Assembly: GCA_951799445.1 (NCBI GenBank)
Contig: OX637293.1
Span: 23,870,001 to 23,934,000, forward strand
Source of the DNA: Pseudisothecium myosuroides
Taxonomy: Eukaryota; Streptophyta; Bryopsida; Hypnales; Lembophyllaceae
Reading direction: 5' to 3'
DNA length: 64,000 nucleotides
Position numbers and translations under genes: made by a program. The notes beneath the pieces were generated by a model, which saw nothing but the letters and a program-made list of their open reading frames with translations, was not told where the DNA came from and did not search any database. The first letter of the stretch is position 1, and each line of letters begins with the position of its first letter. Positions 35,301 through 45,793 of this stretch are shown piece after piece.

Positions 35301-37658
35301 TTCGCCAAAAGATGACCGAAGACAAGTCATTGACCTGGTTCAAGCCCAAGACCAGCATGCCTTACACTCTGCAAGTAATTTGTTTTGGCCTATGCCTGTA
35401 ATTGTAAATAGAATATTTATTCATGAAATATTGCAATGGTGATGATGTTTTTTCTTCTTCAGTTATTGTTTGACTGTTTTTGCTGGTATTGCATGAATTG
35501 CGGAAGCGGCTTAAACTGTTGTTTACAGCAGTATCCTCTTCTCATTTCATGGAATCTGAAATTTGGCGATTATTGCTACTAATTCTGCAATCATTGGGGT
35601 AACCTATAGGTTATCTAAGAGATCATCAGGATTGAATTTCTTCTTGTATTTCCCTGGCAAGCCAACAAAGATGTTGATTACAATGGTAAAGGTTCCCTCT
35701 CATCACTTGTCTTGACTTGCCTCATATATGTTCAAATTTGTCACATTAGAGAAAGGGTTCTAAACTAACAATTAAAGTGGCTTGAAATAACTTTCTTGAA
35801 CTAGGAGGGGGTTGAGACTCTCATCTGATTTTTGTCTTTATTTCAGATTTATATGTATTCTAGATTTTAAAGTTTTTAGGTTCAATTAAGCAGCTAAAAA
35901 ATCAATCCACTGAGCACTTGAAAGTACTAAATTTTGGCACATTGAAATTTGCCAAAATTACAAATATGCGGTTGTTATTCCTCAATTTGTACTAGTTCCT
36001 TTAAGAATCAATGATTTTCTATTTGGGGCTAAAATCATTGTTAGTAGAGTATTTGGAAGGTAGTCTTTCAAAGACTAAAGTTTGAAAGTTACTTTATGAA
36101 GTATTAATTGAAATTTAAAATGCTATTGTGCTCAAAGTCAACAGGGTTGTGAAGTTATTGTATTAGGCATTTAGTTTTGACTTTGTTTAGATATCTTTTG
36201 GTTTTTGAATATGTTTCACTTTTTCACAGGTCTAGTCTTCCGCAAAGGCTCTTATGTGTGGGCATCAATAACTTCTTTTCATTTTGATCCAAAACACTAT
36301 TCAAATCCCTGGGAGTTTGATCCATCCAAATTTTTTGTATGTGCACCATGTTTTTACAATCCAAGAACGCAATTAATTTTTTGAATTTTTAAGTTGACTA
36401 GACCTATGTTGATTTGAGATTGTTCTCTTATGAAACTTACACTTGTGATAGTCATGTTATATTCAAACTACGTAGTTGACACAACTTGGCTAGAATTGGT
36501 GGCATTAGTGTGTAATGACCAAGTTGGTGGGTATTCTCTAGTTGTAAGAAGGCATGATGTCTACTAATGGTTCCATGCGTTCATTATGTTTAAATTCATT
36601 TTGCAATTAGAACCATATTCAACAATGCCACAAGAATTTATTTTCAAATTTCTTTAGTTCTCTTCATACCAAATGTTCTACTGAATCTAATCTTTGACTA
36701 CTGAAATTTGGTGCAGGAAAAGTCTAATCCAAATGCTTTCCTACCTTTTGGCCAAGGTCCACATCTATGCCCTGGAAGTGAACTTGCACTGACAATGACA
36801 ATGTTCATCATCCATCATCCATCATCTTGTCACAAATTACATATTAGAGTACAAGCACTAATTATGCACATTGAAATGAACAATAGTTTCAATGTTTTCA
36901 TTGTTTGTCTTGCAATATATTGATTATGCACAGTGAAATGAACAATAGTTCTAATGTTTGTTTGTTATGTCAGTTGTCATTTAGAACACAAAGACTAGCT
37001 AACCTTGAGAATTGGGTGGTCAAGAAGATTATTGTACATAATGTCAAGTTTTAAAACTCATTTCCTTGAATTTTGAACATCTACATTTGTGTTCAAAGGG
37101 GTCACATTGAGTTGAAGGGTTATGAGTTTTATTCTCAGCATTTTTGAACACCCAAATTAAGACATTAGAGAATGCTTGCTTGAATAGACTAAGCTTTAAG
37201 ATCCACACTTGGTCTAATTTGTATATGACAGGTTAGAGTGGTTGCAGATTTTAAAGCTTCATTTGTCTAAGTAAACATTCTACTAGCAAGAATAACATGA
37301 CTAACTTGAAACTTGGCCTAACATTATGATTTTGAAATCAAATGTTTTTTAAGCCTTCCTTGAAAAAGTTCATTCGGGATGCATTATTGTGCATTTTTCT
37401 TCTACATTGTAATAACCAAGGAAGTAGATGAGCATTTACCCATAGATAAATCCTAATGCTGGAAGTCTTTAGGCCTTGGAATAGAAGAATTTGAAATATG
37501 GTGGATATATGTTTGTATAATCGAGGAAATTGAACTTATATGCATTTTATTTGTATTGCAGCTGGGAAAGGTGTAGACCTGACAAAAGAGTGATACAATT
37601 GCCAATTAAAAAACTTGTAGATTTTCCAATTCGTTTAGTCAGAAGGTGTATGACATGA
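32388..37658 (+). pseudogene. Cytochrome P450, CYP85 clan, copy 2 (inactivated)
   Basis: All nine exons can be placed: 32388-32641, 32959-33270, 33893-34048, 34489-34728, 35285-35374, 35610-35685, 36230-36336, 36717-36842, 37562-37658. Damage: exon 2 is 1 nt short (CCTTTACC near 32970 for CCTTTTACC), which shifts the frame; codon 35616-35618 is TAA two codons after the exon 6 acceptor, just before the Glu of ExxR; exon 8 has a 7-nt duplication in the CATCATCCATCATC run near 36815; the exon 8 donor GT has become AT. The I-helix reads FAASATTSA, and the heme loop [10 protein letters not shown] is still present. The protein would stop soon after exon 1, so this is a recent pseudogene. Confidence 0.88.
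34956..35083. mobile_element. Miniature inverted-repeat element in intron 4 of copy 2
   Basis: Starts AGGTGACTCAAATCTGGAGG and ends CGGATTTGAGTCACCT: terminal inverted repeats of about 24 bp in a 128-bp unit. The orthologous element is in gene 3 at 48480-48614, and gene 1 has none, so the insertion came before the split of copies 2 and 3. Confidence 0.7.
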
Positions 37659-39102
37659 GAAGTTGAATTATGAGTCTCAACTGGGTAAAGGTATAGTATG
37701 AGATAAGCTCTAGGACAAGCACTTATATTGATCTAAATAGCAACCACCTTTGTATGAGCATGAATAGTAAGAGAAGATATGATAAATCTTTAGAACAGAA
37801 AGTCATTAAACATGTGTCATCTTATGAATCCACCATCTTATATTTTCATTGTATTATTTTCAACATGTGAATATGATCATACAACACAAGACATGTGATT
37901 TCTTTCTGCACTACTTATCTCAATTATCCTTTTTTATTATAATTGTGACCTATGATAAGGGTAATTTGATTATTAGTAGAATCAAGTAGAAATTGATTTG
38001 ATTTGTAGTTCATGTAGTTAGTATGAAGTAATGCATAAACAAGAGGTATTGCAATTTCATAATACATGTTGCAATCTTTACATATTTCACATATAAAGAA
38101 AAGTGCAATCCTCAAGGTGGATTTTTTTCAACTATCTAGGAATAGTAAAAGACCTCAAATTTTCAATACAAGATGTGGGTATACAACTTGTGACCATTAA
38201 GAAGAGCAAGGTATCTATCCTCTTCCATTCCATTATAAGTAACTAGAGATGGGATACCAAAATTCAAAAAGCACATCCTTTGTATTGTTCCTTATTGCAA
38301 TGGTACTAGTCCATGTGTTTCAAACAAAAAACAAACAAACTCAAGAAGCACAAGAACCCATTGTTCAAGATCAAATGCTACTAAATTTATTCCAATTCAA
38401 CAGATGTATTTCCTAAAGGTCAATTGTCCCATGATTGAATGGACAAGTGAAAATCGGAGTAGGTTTCAATGAAGTCAATTTTGGTCAAATTTTCACACAA
38501 AATGTGAACATGTATTCTCTTAGTGGAAATATTATTTTTTCCTAATTGGGGGCCTAAATCAAAAGTTATGCTACCTTGAACCTTTTGGGCAGCTTGGGCA
38601 ATTTGGGCAATTTGGGCATCTTTTGCAAAAACACTCAACAAACTTTGAAATTTTGCATGTATGCATTTAATAAAATATGGCATAAAATTTCCCCCCCCCC
38701 AAAAAAAACAAATTTTAGTTGTCAAATCATATTCTAAGACAAGTCAAACTTTGTTAGCTATGTAGAGGTGGTAAGTTTCAAGAAAAAACATTTTGTTCTA
38801 ATGTCAAGCCCTATTATTTTGCAATCTATGAAGTCAAAGTTCTTGAATTTTTTTGACATATTCTAAATGTTTGTCTTTAATACTTCACAATTGGAATTTT
38901 AAATATAAAACTTCCTCATTGTGCAAGAAATCATCAAGAAATGACTAATATATTGCCAATTCACTTAATTACCTTGCAATGCAAAGTGATTTTAGAGTAA
39001 GTTAAACTCCATATTTGCTTCTGAAATTTTTCATGAATGAACCTAACATCACATACTTATAATGGTCAAAATCTACATGTCATCACATGCAGTACTTATA
39101 AA
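37659..39102. other. 3' flank of copy 2 and intergenic DNA
   Basis: Up to about 37930 the flank matches that of gene 1, with one unit of its minisatellite. After that no gene was recognised. A run of ten C followed by A residues lies at about 38691-38708. Confidence 0.5.
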
Positions 39103-39327
39103 AGGTAGAAATGTCTTCCCTATTCTGAGAAATTGTTTGAATTCACTCTCATTTTCAATCGACATAACATGCTATGTATGGATATTCACTAAATTTTCTT
39201 ATGCATTGCATACAGCTTATAGTTTATCTCTAAAATCTGAACAGAACGTTCACTGTTCATTGTCAGTGTTCATCTTCAGCAAAAGTTCCACGCTGATATA
39301 TGTAGACTGACACCTTTGATGGTTAAC

Positions 39328-39906
39328 TTAACCCTGGAGCGCTCCGACATCCATTTTCTGGACGATGAACAGATTCAGATCCTTGTTTCTGTCTCATTCT
39401 TGCTTGGATGAAAGTCATCCTAATTTTTGGTGATACTTTATCAAGTTGTTGTCCTATCCATCGGTTGGATTTGGTGTTACTAGAGTATATATACATTTCT
39501 AAAATTACAAATGTGGAAGTATGTCAAGTGGTCAATTTGCATTGACTTGAGTTCAAAACTAGATGTGCAAAAATGAGGTCAAAGATGTAAAGGTCACAAA
39601 AATTTCAAAAAATCACCAAATGAAGAGAACCTTATTTCAAATACATTCCAACAAGTTTTACTCAAAAAATGATAATATTTTACTTGCAATTGAATTTAGA
39701 AGGAATTCTGAAATTTTCTTTTCAAAATTTATAGAAAAAGATTGGTGATAGCATTAGTAGATCTAACTGTATGGATAGAATTTAAAAATCAAAATCTATA
39801 GCTTTTATTTGTATACCAATTCCAAAATATTCTTCCAAATTGTAGTTTATAATGGTTTTTCTCAAATCGTCAATTTTGGAGATGAATCCAGACATTTAGG
39901 GGTTAA
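39328..39906 (+). mobile_element. Family B element in intron 2 of P450 copy 4
   Basis: Starts TTAACCCTGGAGCGCTCCG and ends AGACATTTAGGGGTTAA. It interrupts a sequence that is continuous in copies 2 and 3 (GGTTATTTGATAGAT). A related truncated copy is at 44683-45192. Confidence 0.65.
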
Positions 39907-39963
39907 TATTTGATAGATGCATAATGGTACTCGTACTGAAAATTTGAGTTGTCTGCAGTTTGT

Positions 39964-40592
39964 ACTAAAACACAGTCCGGGGAGTATTTTAGCTCAACCG
40001 GCTAAAATCCTACAATTTCTCAGACCAACCAGTTGTTTGAAGCATTCTCTCGGCTAGGCCTTTAAAAAAAAGAATATTCTTTGATTTTCCTCTTAAATGA
40101 TCGGTTTTTTTCCGAAGATTTTGAAATCAATTAGGCAATTCCTAATTTCAACCGGTTAACTTGTAACTAACTGCTGGTACTCCCCATTCATTGTACTAAA
40201 AGCAAGCGGCCTCTTCAAATCGACCCTGTATTTAAGTCTGAAATGGACATTAGGTGATCCTTAAATGGACCTCTCAAGCCATTGAGAGAATCGAGAGAAA
40301 AGCATTATTTATTGCAAGAGCCAATCATTGGCCTTCATTTACTCAAATCACTTTAGAAATTGCAAGTGGTCAGATTTTGGAAGACCTAGGGTCACAAATA
40401 GGTGCCTACAACAGTTTTCTTTGAAAATTCATAAGTAATTTAAAAATGATTCAAAAAATATGAAACCACTTGTGTAACGTTCCACATCCATTTTTCTTTC
40501 TCTGAAAAATCATCCAAAAATATTTTTATTCATGGAAACCTGTGAAAAAGGCAGATCAGCCTTTAAATGGTCGCTTTTAGGCCATATTACCT
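39964..40592. mobile_element. Family C-related element in exon 3 of copy 4, itself interrupted
   Basis: It splits exon 3 after TTTG. Its interior (40380-40560) shares CATAAGTAATT and ATATGAAACCACTTG words with 31312-31609 and 40699-41108. A Mutator-like miniature element has landed inside it near its left end. Confidence 0.5.
39970..40190 (+). mobile_element. Mutator-like miniature element, copy 2
   Basis: Inverted counterpart of 19770-20000. It starts ACAGTCCGGGGAGTA and ends TACTCCCCATTCAT. The word GTACTAAAA is present on both sides (39962-39970 and about 40193-40201), a 9-bp target duplication as expected for Mutator-like elements. Confidence 0.7.
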
Positions 40593-40698
40593 TAATTTGG
40601 CAATGCACATTATTTGGAGTGATGTTGAATTGGGCTTGGAGGAAAAGGACCAAATTAGAAATGAAATCTCCTGCATTAAAGAAGGTCTGGTGGTTTTA

Positions 40699-41108
40699 AG
40701 GTAGGAGGTTGTAAAACAGAGTGGGCATTTAGAATGGACCCTATAAATGGCTGGGAAATGGACATGAGTTGGTTCTGAAACTGACTAGTATAGTCATTGA
40801 ATAAATCAAGGAAACAAGCATTTTTAATTGTAAGAGCCAATCATTCTCTTTGCTTTCCCCATTTTGATTTAGAATTGCAAGTGAACCGTTTATGAAAGAC
40901 CTAGGGTCACAAATAGGAACCTATGACCCAACTCGTTTGAAAATTCATAAGTAATTCAAAAATGCTCGGAAAAATACGAAACCACTTGGGTTAGATTCCT
41001 CATCAATTTCTCAATGTCTGAAAAATGAGCTAAAAATATTCCCATCCAAGGAAATACATGAAAAAGGGGGACCAGCCCTTAGATGCTCCATTTCTGAGCC
41101 TCCTACCT
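40699..41108. mobile_element. Family C element in exon 3 of P450 copy 4
   Basis: Starts AAGGTAGGAGGTTGTAAAAC and ends GAGCCTCCTACCTT. It interrupts GGTTTTA/CCCATCAA of exon 3, with TTA-like bases on both sides as for PIF/Harbinger-type elements. No coding content. Confidence 0.7.
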
Positions 41109-41537
41109 TACCCATCAAGTTTTCTGGGATTAGGTTTCCTCAAGGTGATGAAGGTGTGTTTTCCAGAGGATTTCCAGCCTTTTTAGTCATTTGTCTCCTA
41201 ATGATCCCAATACTGAACCAAGTAACGTAGAACCGGAGGTTGCTGCAAAATTTGAAGACCATATTGCAACTTGCAACTTGCTCATGAACGTTGCATAATA
41301 TTCACCTGAGACATTAATATTCGAGGTTGTTTGTGAGTTTAATTATGCACTTCTTGCTTTCACAGAGTTTGAAAACCTAAATTATGCTTAAGTTGAGCTT
41401 CTTCTTTGAGGGCTATAATATACAAATGCTTCACCTTTTTGATACATGTCTCTGTGATTATTTGACATGACTCTAGCTTAAAAAATCCAGCATGACAAAA
41501 TTGGAATGTTGATGAACCGACCACCTCATGGAATTGT

Positions 41538-43109
41538 TTTGTATTTTGAGTATTAGCTCACAATCCTTTTGCTTTTGGAGCTCTTTCTTGAAGGATGTAG
41601 TGGTCCCTTCTAGTTTTAAATTGCGTTTTCGTGTTTTAGGAAGTTTAGTCCCCCAAAATTTTGCTTTCTTTTGGTTATTGGTTTTCGTACTAACTCCTAA
41701 GGCTAGCCAAATTCTTGCAAGGCTGTTAGCTAGGCCCTTTAGAGCTTGCTTTTTGTTTGTTAAGTGATCTTGCACAAGCTCCTTGTATAGGAATCTTTGA
41801 TATAGAGGAATTTCCCTAGAATTTAGACTTGCAAATACTTAGTTGTTGGGTTTGGATGTTTTTGGGTTTAGATTTGTTGTTAAGAGATCTTGTACAAGCT
41901 CCTTGTGTAGGAATCTCCAATATGGAGGCATCTCCTTGGAGTCTAAACTTGCAAACAATTATATGTGGGATTTGGGTGTTTGGATTTAGTCTTTTCTTTG
42001 TTGTTGTCTTCCATTTATTGCTATATTATCCCTTTATTCTTTCATTCTAACTATTGTTTTTTTTTGGTACTCCGTATTGTTTTTCTTTATTTGCGTGGTT
42101 TTACCTCATACAACAAAGCTTTGACTTTTGTACTAACTCTCCTTTTAATATGTCTTGTGTCATTTCTCCCTGTACAACAAAGCCGTGAACTTTGTACTAA
42201 CAATTAGTTTGTATTTGTAGCTAAACTGTAAACTACAACAAAGCTTTAACTTTCGCACTAATATCGAGACTAACATTCTTTTTATATTTTATCTGGTTTC
42301 CCCTCCTATGGCAAAGCTTTGACCTTTGAACTATGTCTTAATTTTCATTATGGGTTCTAATGTTTCTTATAGTTAGTGTGTCCTTCCAAGCCATGACGAC
42401 CAAGCTTTGATTCTATAGTATTAATTAATTAGCTTCCTTCCTATGAACCAAGTTTTTTTATTATGTAGAGTTTATTTAAGTGTAGTGTTTTAGTTGATTA
42501 GCCAAAGGTACCCGCTTATTAGGCACTTGGGGATGCAACCCATTCCCAATCACCTACCATTTTGGTAGCATAGGGTGCCCTCTTTCTATGCAAGGAGAGA
42601 TGAGTAGTAATCAATTATGGCGCAGTTGTGGTGCATTAAAATTGGCTACAAGTCTCTCAATATTGCCACTAGTCCTTGGTCAGTTTTGTTTCTAGCCCGT
42701 GGTCCGAAAATAGCAAGCCTTATATCACCAGTATGGGAGGAATCTTCCGTTGCAAAATTTGTGGCAATTTTGTTTTGAGAAAAAAAAATTGAAAAATTAT
42801 GGAATCCTTCCAAACTGTATTTCTGCATACAAAAAAAAAATCCCGTTGAAGAAACCCACACTCCGCATTAGAAGAAATTTGAGGGCTCTAAGAGCCTGCA
42901 AGTTATCAGGCCCTAGGAATGCCTTGGGAGCAGTAATCTAACGTGGCCAAGACTGTGCCACGTCAGAAAATAATAAAAGATTAATTTTTTCATAATTTTT
43001 CTATAATTTTTTTAATATATTTAATATTTTTTAAATATTTTTTAATATTTTGACTGTTCCCAGCTGCAGGAACAGCCTGAAACGGCCCTTTTCACATGTT
43101 ATTTCAATA
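41538..43109. other. Repeat-rich intergenic region of unknown origin
   Basis: At 41759-41995 a 120-bp unit (GTTAAGTGATCTTGC, then CAAGCTCCTTGT) is duplicated in tandem. From 42108 to 42400 the phrase ACAACAAAGCTTTGAC recurs four to five times at 60-76 bp spacing, each followed by a variant of TTTTGTACTAAC. The latter looks like the leader of a retroelement or an old tandem array, but no primer-binding site, LTR border or protein was found. Confidence 0.45.
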
Positions 43110-43790
43110 GGGGAGATTGAAATATTAAATATATGTCACACATGCGGTTTTGGTGGTTGTTATTACTATTGAGTACCTTTTTTGAAGAGTTACCATTGTC
43201 AAATTTGGTAGGCTAGCTCTTCTATTTAATAGAAATACACCTTCTCAAGAGAGGGATTTCCAAAAACATATTCCAAGTGTGTTTTTCATTGATCTAAAGT
43301 TTATTATATTTAGGTTGAATTTATATTGAATTAAAAATGTTTTTTTAGTTTTAGCATTGATCTTCCTACTTTGCTCTTAGTTGGCAACAATGGCCACTTT
43401 CAAAATAAAAATTTCAAGTTCACTTTTTAATTTTTAAAAATAAAAATATAGAAGTCTAATTTTCTAGCGTAAATTGCAACTTGTGGCTCAAAATAGCACT
43501 TTAGGGTACACAGAAAGACTCAATAGTACGGATGAAGGCCCGTACAGTACCTCCAATCTGCCAATGTCAATTGTTTTTATGGCAAATTAAGTATTTCCAT
43601 CCGTTCTTGTCATCCAATGATGATCATCACATGTTGTCAGAATAATAGATTTGAAATCCAATTGGCCATTCAGATTTGATATTCCATGTCCTCAATAGTA
43701 CTAAAAGTGATTTGTAGTACATAAAGTACTAAAAAGCTAAAAATAAAAAAATGCAACAAAAAGTACAAGTATTTTTTGCAATCATCCTAA
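43110..43790 (+). mobile_element. Family A element, decayed copy
   Basis: Shares with the copy at 53050-53781 (inverted) the words CGGTTTTGGTGG and ACTATTGAGTACC, and ends TTTTTTGCAATCATCC, the family A terminus. The left end is lost and the interior has an unrelated piece. Confidence 0.5.
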
Positions 43791-43974
43791 ACCCTTGTTG
43801 AAGTGTGAATAGATCCTTGTTAAAGGGTGGACTGACATATCTGCTCCCCAAATGCATTGCCATCATGATAAAGGGTTGCTAAGATTGTGGTAATAGGTGG
43901 GACACTGATGCAAATGGGAAGGTCGTGTAGGTGGTGAAATTGGGTGGATGGCGGTATTGGGTAGTTCTACTTCA

Positions 43975-44305
43975 ACTCCAAATGTTCTTGAATATACAAA
44001 TCTCTCTTCAAGCATCACCACTACGTCATCTCATCATCACTTTAGGCCCGTCGTCTAACTCCAAATGTTCTTAATGTACGGATCTTGCTTCAAGCATCAC
44101 CACTGCATCATCTCATCATCACTTCAAGCCGTCCATTTTGACTCCAGATGTTCTTGAATGTACACAGATCTCGCTCTAAACATCACCATTGCATCATCTT
44201 ATCTTCCTTTCAAGCCTTTTGTTTGATTCCAAATGCTCTTAATGTACAGATCGTGCTTCAAGCATCACCGCTACATCATCGCATCACCACTGCAGACCTG
44301 CCGTC
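43975..44305 (+). repeat. Tandem repeats upstream of P450 gene 3
   Basis: Four imperfect units of about 80-85 bp, each with TCCAAATGTTCTT, a GTACAGATC word, CTTCAAGCATCACCAC and CATCATCTCATC. Only the last part of one unit has a counterpart upstream of gene 1 (near 1495), so the array grew at gene 3. It ends directly before the conserved promoter block. Confidence 0.75.
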
Positions 44306-44319
44306 TCACTTAATTTAAA

Positions 44320-45793
44320 AGTTCTTGAATGAAAGACTCCCTCAATTCATGTGACAGTGCTACTGTAGAAAGGGCCCAGTTCTTCCTGTAAAGATCTACA
44401 ATCCATGGCCAGGCACAAGCAATCTCTTCAACTGTGCGTGATTCTCAGCCATCGACCCGAGGGTGCCCCTCGCCTTGTGTTGCAGAGAGATGAAAGAGAG
44501 CTTATCTTAGCTAAACTTTGATCTTAACGTCACTAAATTTCCTCTCTAGTTTCCGTCTGTGTGGCACCCAGGTAATCAACTTGCTGGATTGATTTAGTTT
44601 GCAGTTCTCAAATTGATTTAACACACACTGATTATCAGACAATCTCGAATATATTATCTGAGTACTTGTCAGGAGTTTGTGAAGAAAGTCATCCTATTTT
44701 ATGGAGATACTTTATCAAGTTGTTGTCTTACTGAGTGGTTGGATTTGGTGTTACCAGGATACATAATTTTTTTAAATTACAAATGTGGAAGTATGTCAAG
44801 CGGTTGACCAAGCCAAAATTGCAGTGACTCTAATTAAAAATTGGATTTGCAAAAATGAGGTCATAGATTTTTAAAACACAACAATTTCAAAAAATCATCA
44901 TGTCAAGAGAACCTCATTTCTAGTCCATTCCAACAAATTGTACTCAAAAAATGATCATAATTTGCTTGTAAATAATCAAATTTAGAAGGAATTTTGAAGT
45001 TTCCTTTTCAAAATTTATAAAACAATATTGGTGATAGCATTGCTCAATCTAACCGTATGGATGGAATCTAAAACTCAAATTCTACAACTTTCATTTGTAT
45101 ATCACTTCCAAAATATTCTTCCAAACAGTACTTTGTAATGATTTTTCTTAAATCATCAATTCTAAATAACACCCTGTACATTAAGGGGTTAAAACCCAAA
45201 TTGATGTGGTGAGTTTCGTGAGTCAACGGTTGGTCATGACATTGACCACACAGTCGATCCTTTAGGAAGCTCGTCAACTGATTTTCCTTGGTGTCACGCT
45301 CTGGGGTTTCACGCATTGCTGTGTTTGTAAAGATGGAGAATAGTCAGCATAACTGCATGCAACGAGACCACACAAAATGCGGTTATTCTTGCTTGATCAA
45401 TGGTGTCCGAAACGTAAAGTTGTTGTGTTAAGTTTCTGAAAGGAGGTTATGGCGTTAACTGAGTCGTGTGAAGGTTTCTGTATGTGAGTTTTGTGAGATG
45501 AGTATGCACAGGATGAAGAATGGAATGAGAGTTGTCACATTCGGAGTAGGGCGGAATGTTGCTGTACAGTTTGGGGTTTGAAGTAGAACATTACTTAGGG
45601 TTTGGCTATGGCGACAGTGGAGAGACTGAGAGGGGAGTATCTGAAGCGGAGCCGTGGTTTTGAACTCTCAGTGGGAAAAGATGGTTGGTTCTGGAAGTAG
45701 TTTACTGTAGTTTAACCTTTCTGCAACCTGTACTTGCCTCGTTGAGTTGATGGATTGCTTATTAGGTCAAGGCTTTGGATGCAGGTCAGCGAT
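44320..45793 (+). promoter_or_regulatory. Upstream region and 5' UTR intron of P450 gene 3
   Basis: Homologous to 1490-2501 and 31087-32387. The TATA position reads CCTGTAAAGATC, so the box is weak or missing. The 5' UTR donor CACCCAG/GTAATC is at 44572 and the acceptor GATGCAG ends at 45784. A truncated family B element lies in the intron. Confidence 0.55.
44683..45192 (+). mobile_element. Family B element, left-truncated, in the 5' UTR intron of gene 3
   Basis: Matches 39410-39906 (for example TTTATCAAGTTGTTGTC and GGTTGGATTTGGTGTTAC) and ends at TTAAGGGGTTAA. The TTAACCCTGGAG left end is missing, and some host sequence present in copies 1 and 2 (CTCCTTTG and the next bases) was lost with it. 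Confidence 0.65.

Larger units (their letters stand above)
39103..41537 (+). pseudogene. Cytochrome P450 fragment, copy 4 (intron 2 to intron 3)
   Basis: The sequence from GTAGAAATGTCTTCC (39103) matches intron 2 of the other copies. Exon 3 begins after CTGCAG (39958), is interrupted twice by transposons, and ends at about 41152 before GTGTGT. Intron 3 continues to CCTCATGGAATTG (41537), just short of the exon 4 acceptor. Exon 3 text is still readable in pieces (CACATTATTTGGAGTGATG; AATGAAATCTCCTGC). No exon 1, 2 or 4-9 is present, so this is a partial duplicate or the remnant of a deletion. Confidence 0.8.

Noticed and set aside
41538..43109. LTR retrotransposon
   Set aside because: No paired long terminal repeats, primer-binding site, or gag-pol frame were seen.
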